Shown one piece after another: positions 57,079-64,000 of a DNA stretch of 64,000 bases. The first letter of the stretch is position 1. The number at the start of each line of letters is the position of its first letter. A program made the position numbers and the translations under genes. This DNA comes from Puccinia triticina (Eukaryota > Basidiomycota > Pucciniomycetes > Pucciniales > Pucciniaceae): positions 7,130,001 through 7,194,000 of the forward strand of contig NC_070561.1 in assembly GCF_026914185.1 (NCBI RefSeq). The letters are read 5' to 3'. The notes under the pieces were generated by a model. That model was not told where the DNA came from. It was given only the letters and a program-made list of their open reading frames with translations, and did not search any database.

Positions 57079-57517
57079 TAAACCAAAGATAAATTCGCTA
57101 TTATCTTTGGTTTGGAACTGATGGGAGGGCGGAGCTGGATAGAGCTGGCCTGGGTAATATATTCTCCCAAACAGCCCTATGCAGAACTTTTTCATAGCCT
57201 AGAGGTTTGCAGCTCTGCTGCAAACCAGGTAATAGGCAGTTTGCTGGTTCGATCCCCCCTGTCCCCATCCCCCATTTGGGGGATAGGGGGCAGGTAGGCA
57301 GCAGGTAGGGGGCAGGTTTTAGGGGTTAGGGGTTCGGGGTTATGGGTTAGGGGTTAGGGATTAGGGGGGATATGAAAAAAAAACTTGAGCAATACTGGTC
57401 AGAAGCGTGTGGTAACCTTTTTTTCCACGGTTCTGACACAGCTCCTCCCAGCTCCATCCAGCTCCGCCCTCCCATTGGTTCCAAACCAAAGATAATAGCC
57501 AATTTATCTTTGGTTTA
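57079..57517. mobile_element. 439-bp TIR element with telomere-like repeats inside
   Basis: About 60 bp at the left (TAAACCAAAGATAAATT, then TTATCTTTGGTTTGGAAC..TGGGAGGGCGGAGCTGGAT) match the complement of the right end at 57430-57517. Each TIR contains its own AACCAAAGATAA palindrome. Outer TA on both sides could be the target duplication. The interior holds degenerate GGGGTTA units (57325-57365) and A-box/B-box-like words (TAGCCTAGAGG near 57197, GGTTCGATCC near 57245). Confidence 0.75.
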
Positions 57518-57833
57518 GAAGCGATGGATTGAATAGCCATGTCTCAGACACACAGGCTTCACCATTGTCACCCCTCCCATCACCCGCCCTCAACTACTGC
57601 CGCCATCTTCCTAACTATTGCAGCAACCCCTTCATGGCAGACAGGCCCCTCTTGCAATGCTCCAATCCAATTTTTACCCACACTTGTGTTACCGCGCCAC
57701 CCCCCCTTCCCCCCCTCCCACCCCCACATCCTCAACTATCTTTGTCACAAAATTTACTAATTGAACCGGTAACATCCGCGGGTTTGGCACTAGGCCTGAT
57801 AGGGATAGGGAAATTGTGAGCCTGTTTCTCTTA

Positions 57834-58660
57834 TGTGACAGCAGGAAACAAGAAAAGAGGGGGGAAATAGTTTGGATTTCTTGGGATAAAGAAATACAAA
57901 CTGAGAGAGAGGAGGAGAAAGAGAGAGAAAAGAGAAGATCAGGCCTAGACTTGAAGTCTTTATTAATTGATCTGGGCTATTCTCAACCTGGAAAAGTTGG
58001 ATGCCAGCTGTGCCAGGCCAAAAAGAGTGCAACAGCCTCCACTCACAACAAGGAAATGTTGGTGGGATTCAGAAGTAGGGTTACTACTCTGCTCTGGTTT
58101 TATAGGTCTTAAGCAGAGATAACCTTTTGATCTTTTTTGATTGAAAGAGTTGAGGAAATGAAGAAACAATCAAGAGCAACATAGTTTCACTCTGGATAAA
58201 CAAGGTTCAGTGAAAGAGTTTACTTACTGTCAATATCCTAGGCGCCTGTGACGGTTGGTATACTGGGAGCGTGGTAATCTCTTTGGTGGTGATCCTGGGT
58301 TATCTGGGGTGTGGTTCTGGTGTGCTGAAGTCTGTAGATCCTCCTCAGGCAAGGGGGATCCTGACTACGAAAATTTTCACAGTTTGCTTATGTAATTACA
58401 TATGTGCATGTGGTTTGGCGCGCCTGGTAGCACTGACACGTCACAACTGCGCATGCGCGCCACAACTCAAGAACTCAGGGAAGGAGTATAGTTATAAAGA
58501 ATTGGTAAGTTGTAAATAGGGTTAAAATTGCACGAGGAAACAGAATATGAAGTCAAAACAATGATATCTCTTAAGATGAAAAAGATATGAAGTAATTTCA
58601 TATATAATAAGTAGAGAAGAGGCAGACTTTAGGTCAGCTGTGTTGACTCTAAGGCTGACA
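57834..58660 (-). repeat. dispersed repeat family G, copy 2 (LTR-like)
   Basis: Plus strand TGTGACAGCAGG to CTAAGGCTGACA, colinear with 17193-18110. It contains the same CTTACTGTCAATATCCTAGG, whose complement offers a GTAAG donor. Ends look like TG..CA but the flanking bases do not match. Confidence 0.7.
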
Positions 58661-59154
58661 GAAATGGGTCTGAAACCCTTGCCAAAACACGCCTTGTTGT
58701 GCTGCTCCGAAGAGGAGGGTCCCTCTGACCTCTCTCCTCCTCCTCCACCTTTACACCTTGTCCCCAAACCGCTTTCCATGTTGACACCAGTGAGGGTTCC
58801 TTGAATCCTGACACTGTGAGGCCTGAAAAAAGGACCATTGAAGAAATTCTTAGGCTGTGTTTGGCAGAATCATATTATGCAGTGTATTGTTTAAACCATG
58901 TGTAAGGGGTGAGAATCCCCTTCACTGGACGGGACAAGATGAACCGGGAAACGGGCTTGAAGGGGCACGAGGGGATGTTTCTAGGACCAACCAAAAGGGG
59001 GGGGCTTGGATTGCTGGTTCAGAGAGACTGCTAGTCAGTTTTCTCCTAGAAGGATGAGAAGATAGAAAACACAAGAGAAGAAAGAAAGAGGCTTACCTGG
59101 TTCAGAGAGACTGCTAGTCAGTTCTCTGCTGAACCTGGGAAGGAAGTGAACCGG

Positions 59155-60292
59155 TGTAGGACTCCAGGGATGGATGGGTAATCGAAGTTCCTTTGAGGGG
59201 GAAATAAATTGTATGATAGGTTGAAAGGCTATTACAATCTACGGGTGATTTGAAAGACCTGCCCCTCTAATAGTACTATGCAAATAACCAAGAGTCTTGT
59301 AATCAATATTTAAGAAAATGTGGCAGATTCCAAGATAGCTCTTACTTTTATATAGTAATCTCTATCAGAACTAAATTTCTAATTCAATGTCTTTTTTAGA
59401 CCGGTTATAACTATGGATAACGTGGTTTGTTATGGTGAAGTTCCTCTAATGTTGTTGATGTTATAATTTGTGCTACTACTTCTACTTCTACTACTACTAC
59501 TAATATGCTAATAAGGAGAATGGGTGGTTGGTTGTTGGTTGGTTGTTGGTTTGTTGTTGGTTTGTTGTTTGTTGGTTTGTTGTTGGTTGGTTGGTTGTTT
59601 GTTGATTGTGGGTTCTACTACTGCACTAACACTCTACTGACTGACTGACTCTACACTACTCAAGACTACTACTGCTAAACTACCATATGTGACCAGACCT
59701 CTATAGGTTGATGGTGAAAAAGAGAAATTATGGGGGGGAGAAGAGCTTCTTTTATATTGAAGAGTGAGGGATTTTAGCTCCAGGGGGATGTGTTTGAGGG
59801 AATTTAGCTGCAGTGGATCTCAGTTGCACAGCATATGTACACCTGTACTGCACAGCCACACAAACAATGAGGGAATTATGCTGCAGTGACACTATTTTTA
59901 CACCTTATCTGCCTGCATATATTGCACTGCCTGATGTCATGCGTTGCTATGTACCCAAGCCACCTTCCATATCCTTCAGAATGTGTTGCTATGTAACCAA
60001 GCCACCTTCCATGCACTCTGAACCCAACTAGAATACTCCTCCTTTCCAGGATTTGGGGGTCAAAGCCTCTCTCTGGTCCTCCTTCCTTCCTCCTCCCTTG
60101 TCCTTGTATCTACGTTGTGTATTCTTCTGTCCAATCCGCCGTGGCTACCAAAGGGTGTATGTGTGTAAATGTTGTAACTGTTGTGTAATATTATCTCCTC
60201 CTCTTGTAATGGGTTCCACCTGTATGTAACTGTACTATCATAATACCTTTTCATATTTCCTTTTGGCATTGCAACAGGCACAGCACACCACA
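59155..60292. mobile_element. LTR-like insertion with 4-bp CCGG duplication (1138 bp)
   Basis: Begins TGTAGGACTCC and ends CACCACA; CCGG is present directly on both sides (59151-59154, 60293-60296). Removing it restores copy e in line with copy a. It contains TAC and TTGGTTG microsatellites, a TTTTATATTGAAG near 59750, and no coding frame. Confidence 0.75.
59520..59608. repeat. TTGG/TTG microsatellite
   Basis: An irregular run of TTGG, TTG and TTTG units, preceded by a CTA/TAC tract at 59473-59505. Confidence 0.85.
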
Positions 60293-60428
60293 CCGGGCTA
60301 TATCTGACTATGTGAAATGTGGGAGTCATCTGTGACTCCTTGTGAACCCCAAGGGAGGAGGGGGGTTTACAACATACTACACTTAAATATCTTAAAACAC
60401 ATGTTTTAGGATAATCTTTTCTAATTAG

Positions 60429-60592
60429 GGTGTTCAAAATTGATTTTTGAATATAATTTTACTAAGATTAATCAAAGTTTTGAGAGGTGCTTGAAATGAA
60501 GAGAACCCTCAACTTCCACCCCATCAAAAGTTTGGACATGTAGATCTTATGATTTTATGCAGAAAGCGGTTTGAAAATCAATTTTGAACACC
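60429..60592. mobile_element. 164-bp MITE, TIR GGTGTTCAAAATTGATTTT
   Basis: Left end GGTGTTCAAAATTGATTTTTGAA and right end AAAATCAATTTTGAACACC are near-perfect complements. Same family as 21006-21151. Confidence 0.8.
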
Positions 60593-60599
60593 ACAAATA

Positions 60600-61630
60600 A
60601 AGCTTGAAAGTTCACTCCCAAATTATCCGGCCAAAAATTGTGTTTTACATAATGTAGAGAGGCATGCGGTGATTATTTATTTCTTAATAATCACATTGCC
60701 AAACAAGGCCTTACTGTCCAAAAAAGGTTTTACCTATGATACCTAAAACTCAAAGTCAAAGAATGCAGTTAGACTCATTGGCTTTCATCACTGGTCAGGC
60801 TCCCCAAAATCTGCAATAGAATTATTAAGCAAACAATTAAAAGCATGTTCATCCAAAATGAGGGAATGAGTGTTGAGCTTATAAATTATTGGGGTTCTGG
60901 ATCTGATCATTTTGCTTGCAGGAAGTTTGATTATACAGGATTTTTTTATTTAGGTGGTGGAGATGGAATTCAACATGGGGCTCATGCAGAAGGGTTTAAT
61001 AATTTCGGGATTGCTTGTTGATATCTGCAAGGTAACTGGGAGTGTGAGCTTCTTTGTTGCATCTTGGGGAATGTTGAATTTTGAGGAGGCTGAGGTAGTG
61101 TGAAAAACATTGAACTGGTCAAAGATTAGAAAGGAATGTGATGGATGTGGATGATGAGGTGGAATACATATGAATTAAAAAAACAGAAGAAGGATGTTGG
61201 ACAAGTTGCACTATGAAAAAAACTCAAGAAACCGCTGCCAGTTGACATGCGGCATACTTGAGTCAATACTCAATTAGAACCAGGTTCATACAAATGAATC
61301 CCAGGCTGGAACAGCCTGGAATATTTGGAATTTGCTGAACATCATTCTAGTGCAGTGCACTAGACAGGACTGAGCTCTGAGGCAATTGCTCAGCTGGGAT
61401 CCATGGTCTCTGAGGCAAATGCTCAGGAGATCCATGGTTTGCCAACCTGGGCTTGTCAGCCAGCATCAGCCCCTCCTGCCTGGCAAACAAGACCGCACCC
61501 TTGTTGACCGGGTGGAATGCCTCACATCACCAACGGGAAACCATTTACACAACAACATACAACAGATGGCCCGGGGCAGTACCTCTGGGCCAACAACATC
61601 CACCTGTCAACCAGGAGGAATCCCTACCGG
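60600..61630. other. no gene recognised
   Basis: AT-rich, non-coding up to about 61250; then CTGAGGCAA.TGCTCAG repeats (61378-61425) and a GC-richer lead-in to hairpin array C. Confidence 0.4.
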
Positions 61631-61639
61631 TCGACATCA

Positions 61640-62085
61640 CCATCCAGCCATCGAGTGGTTACGTACACAACCCTCTTGATGCCCGGAACACACAGTCCTG
61701 TCATCCAGTGGGTACACAACCCTCTTGATGCCTGCACACACCGGTCATTGAGAGGGTAAACAACCCACTCAATCACCGGCACATGCACAACCCACTCGAT
61801 GACTGGCACATGCTGGTTGTTGAGTGGGAACCCCTCAATGACCGGCACAATCATTGAGTGGGTTGTGTACCCTCTCAATGGCCGGTGTGTGCCGGCATTG
61901 AGAGGGTTGTGTACCCACTCAACAACCGGCATGTGCCGGTCATCAAGTGGACTGAGACCCAATGACTGGTGTGCCAGTCATTGGGTCCACAACCCCTCAA
62001 TGACCGGCACAATTATTGAGTGGGTTGTGTACCCTCTCAATGGCCGGTGTGTGCTGGCATTGAGAGGGTTGTGTACCAACGCTGC
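61640..62085. repeat. tandem-hairpin array C, core CTCAATGACCGGC
   Basis: Modules such as CTCAATGGCCGGTGTG facing GCCGGCATTGAGAGG, joined by GGTTGTGTACCC-type small stems. Two segments (CCTCAATGACCGGCACAAT.ATTGAGTGGG, then the GGCCGGTGTGTG module) occur twice at a spacing of 179 bp (61830-61910 and 62009-62085). Confidence 0.8.
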
Positions 62086-62089
62086 AACC

Positions 62090-62373
62090 AATACTATACT
62101 ATACATGTATTGGCCAATACCAGGTATAGTATTGGCTCTTCAATACAAAGTATCAGAGATACATGTATTGGTTTGGTTTTCCAATACAATACCAATGTAT
62201 TTTATTGGCAATCCAATCTCAAGTATCTGAATACTGATACATTGCAGATACTGTATGAGAGGGATCTGTTTGGGATTAATAAAGTGGAATTCTGTGGACC
62301 AAAATCCCCCTGGAATCAAACCCACAACCTCAGCATGACTAGCAAAATGAGGTAGACATTACCAACACACCGC
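62090..62373 (-). repeat. tRNA-like, possible SINE
   Basis: On the minus strand from 62373: GTGTGTTGGTAATGTC (A-box-like), a possible anticodon arm CCTCA..TGAGG, then GGGTTTGATTCC (B-box-like) at about 62314-62325, followed by a body with many GTATTGG words. The tRNA fold is imperfect, so this is tentative. Confidence 0.35.
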
Positions 62374-63589
62374 CAGCAAACGGGTGAAGTAAACTGGATT
62401 TTGTCGCGCTGACGAAATCCAAACTCAATTTTAATTTCGCGCCCCGGGTGTGTCGTCACCTGTTGTGGATTTTGTCACCTGCCACTCTCAGTGGCAGGTG
62501 CAAGAGAGCACAAATCCCTCGATGGCTGGTGCTAACCGGTCATTGAGGGGACATACACACCTAGCTCCCTTGATGGCCCGTCTGTACCGGCCATCAAGAG
62601 GAACACCCTACACCCTCTCGATGGCCGGTCAGTACCGGCCAGCAAGAGTAAAGCACCATTTATACTCTTGATGGCCGCTACTGACCGGCCATCAAGAGGT
62701 GATACACATACCCCTTGATGGCCTGTCAGTACACCGGCCACCAAGACAAAAACACTAAACCCTTGATGGCCTGTACTGGCCGGTCATCAAGAGCAAAACT
62801 CTCTGGGTGATGTGTATACACATCACCCTTGATGACCAGTCAGTACCAGCCATCAAGAGGAACATAATACACTCTTGATGGCCTGGAGTGATTGGCCATT
62901 GAGAGGACATACACACCCCACTTGATGGCCCGTCAGTACCGGCCATCAAGAGGAATATACTACACTCTTGATGGCCTGCGCTGACTGGCCATCAAGAGTG
63001 AAGCGCTTTGCTCTCAATGACCAGTTGGGTCACTGTGCAAGATGCGCATGTCCTCTCAATGGCCAATCATTCCAGGCCATCAAGAGTGTATTATGTTCCT
63101 CTCAATGGCCGGTACTGACGGGCCATTGAGGGTGATGTGTATACACATCGAGAAAAGAGTTTTGCTCTCAATGGCCGGCCAGTACGGGCCATCAAGAGTT
63201 TAGTGTTTTTGTCTCGATGGCCGGTGTACTGACAGGCCACCGAGGGGTATATGTGTCACCTTTCAATGGCCGGTCAGTAGCGGCCATCGAGAGTGCAAAC
63301 AGTGCCTTACTCTCGCTGGCCAGTACTGACCGGCCAAAAATATAATGTTGTGTGTTCCTCTTGATGGCCGTTCCAGACGGGCCATCAAGGGAGGTGTGTG
63401 GGTCCCCTCGATGACCGGTTAGCACCGGCCATCAAGGGAATCGTGATTTCCTCTTGCACCTGCCACTGAGAATGGCAGGTGACAAAATCCACAACAGGTG
63501 ACGACACACCTGGGGCGTGGGTTTGAATTGGAATCTGGATTACGTCAGCGCGACGAATTCCGGATTACGTCACCTGTTTGCTGGCAGTG
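62368..63589. repeat. inverted-repeat element enclosing tandem-hairpin array D
   Basis: Outer arms of about 130 bp match in opposite orientation: CACCGCCAGCAAAC, GTCGCGCTGACG, GGTGTGTCGTCACCTGTTGTGG and the stem CACCTGCCA.TCTCAGTGGCAGGTG. The interior (62500-63450) consists of CTTGATGGCCGGTCAGT / ACCGGCCATCAAGAG modules joined by GAGGACATACACACC-type stems, in mirrored order around about 63000. No clear target duplication and no coding capacity. Confidence 0.85.
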
Positions 63590-63839
63590 ACAAAGCCAAT
63601 GCAAATCCTGCTTGGCTGCTTTCTCCGCCCTACACAGCGACATCATCAGCGCCGGGTCTCCATCCTGCCGGGCGGGCTACTCAACTGTGCTTGTGCCTGG
63701 TTGGGCGGGAGAGGAGGCTCAGTTTTGTCTGGGTGGGAGGGACATACCTTGGCGTGTCCTCTAGCGCTGGAACCCGTACCCGGAGGCTTTGGATTGTCTT
63801 GCGCAGTTCTTGATTGGGTTTGGGATGGAGTCAAAATCA

Positions 63840-64000
63840 ATGAGGCATTAATACTAGAAGCACTTTGATCATACACTTTTGCCTTAAGTTTGAAAATTTT
63901 CAACACAGACTTGGGTGTTATCATAGAGATGGAATGCTTGGCAAAGAACAACCGATTCTTTTCGAAGTAGCTCAGCTTGATGCGAGGATCGAGGATCATG
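63840..64000 (-). pseudogene. hAT transposase fragment running off the window
   Basis: The minus-strand frame from the window edge reads ILDPRIKLSYFEKN, the LDPRxKL motif common in the middle of hAT transposases (compare VFDPRYKLSLIEF in hAT-2). It continues to about 63840 and then becomes a proline/serine-rich tail typical of non-coding read-through. The rest lies outside the window, so completeness cannot be judged. Confidence 0.6.

Larger units (their letters stand above)
58901..60371 (-). mobile_element. solo LTR-like element, copy e, split by a nested insertion
   Basis: On the minus strand begins TGTAAACCCCCCTCC and ends CCCCTTACA, matching copy a. Without the nested element (59155-60292 and one CCGG) it is 329 bp. 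The block GAGAA..ACTGACTAGCAGTCTC occurs twice with a GTAAGCC..CTTCTAG spacer between them (complement of 59046-59096). Confidence 0.8.

Overview
This is a TE-dense, intron-rich fungal genomic window. Short introns of about 50-75 nt with GTAAG-type donors, a fungal DUG3 gene, a Tad/I-type LINE, chromodomain-type Ty3/gypsy and many hAT elements all point to a filamentous fungus. A basidiomycete with a repeat-inflated genome, such as a rust (Pucciniales), fits best, but this is inference and no marker gene settles it. Only three convincing host genes stand in 64 kb, all on the minus strand: a DUG3-type glutamine amidotransferase (23.6-25.4 kb), a GDS-motif SGNH/PC-esterase-like type II membrane protein (41.1-42.8 kb) and a three-finger C2H2 protein with duplicated exons (43.2-45.6 kb). 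Nearly everything else is mobile or repetitive. Layout: 0-2.5 kb, 3' part of a Ty3/gypsy pol with a nonsense codon in the chromodomain. 2.6-6.6 kb, a hAT element with a multi-exon, nonsense-bearing transposase. 7-10 kb, non-coding. 10-12 kb, a nearly 2 kb inverted repeat packed with tandem hairpins. 12.6-15.2 kb, a solo LTR, a broken VTT/TMEM41-like gene and a second LTR inserted after it. 17-20 kb, copies of a dispersed repeat and a solo LTR. 21-23 kb, a palindromic MITE and a tandem duplication. 25.6-31.7 kb, an apparently intact two-ORF LINE inserted about 200 bp upstream of DUG3. 31.7-35.8 kb, an Ac-like hAT with perfect 8-bp target duplication inserted a few bases behind the LINE tail. 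36.4-39.2 kb, an LTR element that received a hAT-type hairpin-array element, which itself received a solo LTR, plus a palindromic element. 40-46 kb, host genes. 47-64 kb, more relics: solo LTRs, a deleted hAT, a TAGCG-repeat element, a TIR element with telomere-like repeats, and two further hairpin arrays. The least familiar material is in two structural families. (1) Four tandem-hairpin arrays (10.5-11.7, 37.0-38.1, 61.6-62.1, 62.5-63.5 kb) follow the same unit plan although one of them differs entirely in core sequence; one is bounded by hAT-type ends and an 8-bp TSD. (2) Five small solo LTRs (329-359 bp net), two with perfect 5-bp TSDs, each carry a directly repeated 30-40 bp block separated by a GTAAG...AG intron-like spacer; the block sequence differs between subfamilies while the arrangement is kept. 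All boundaries were read by eye; no searches or folding programs were run.
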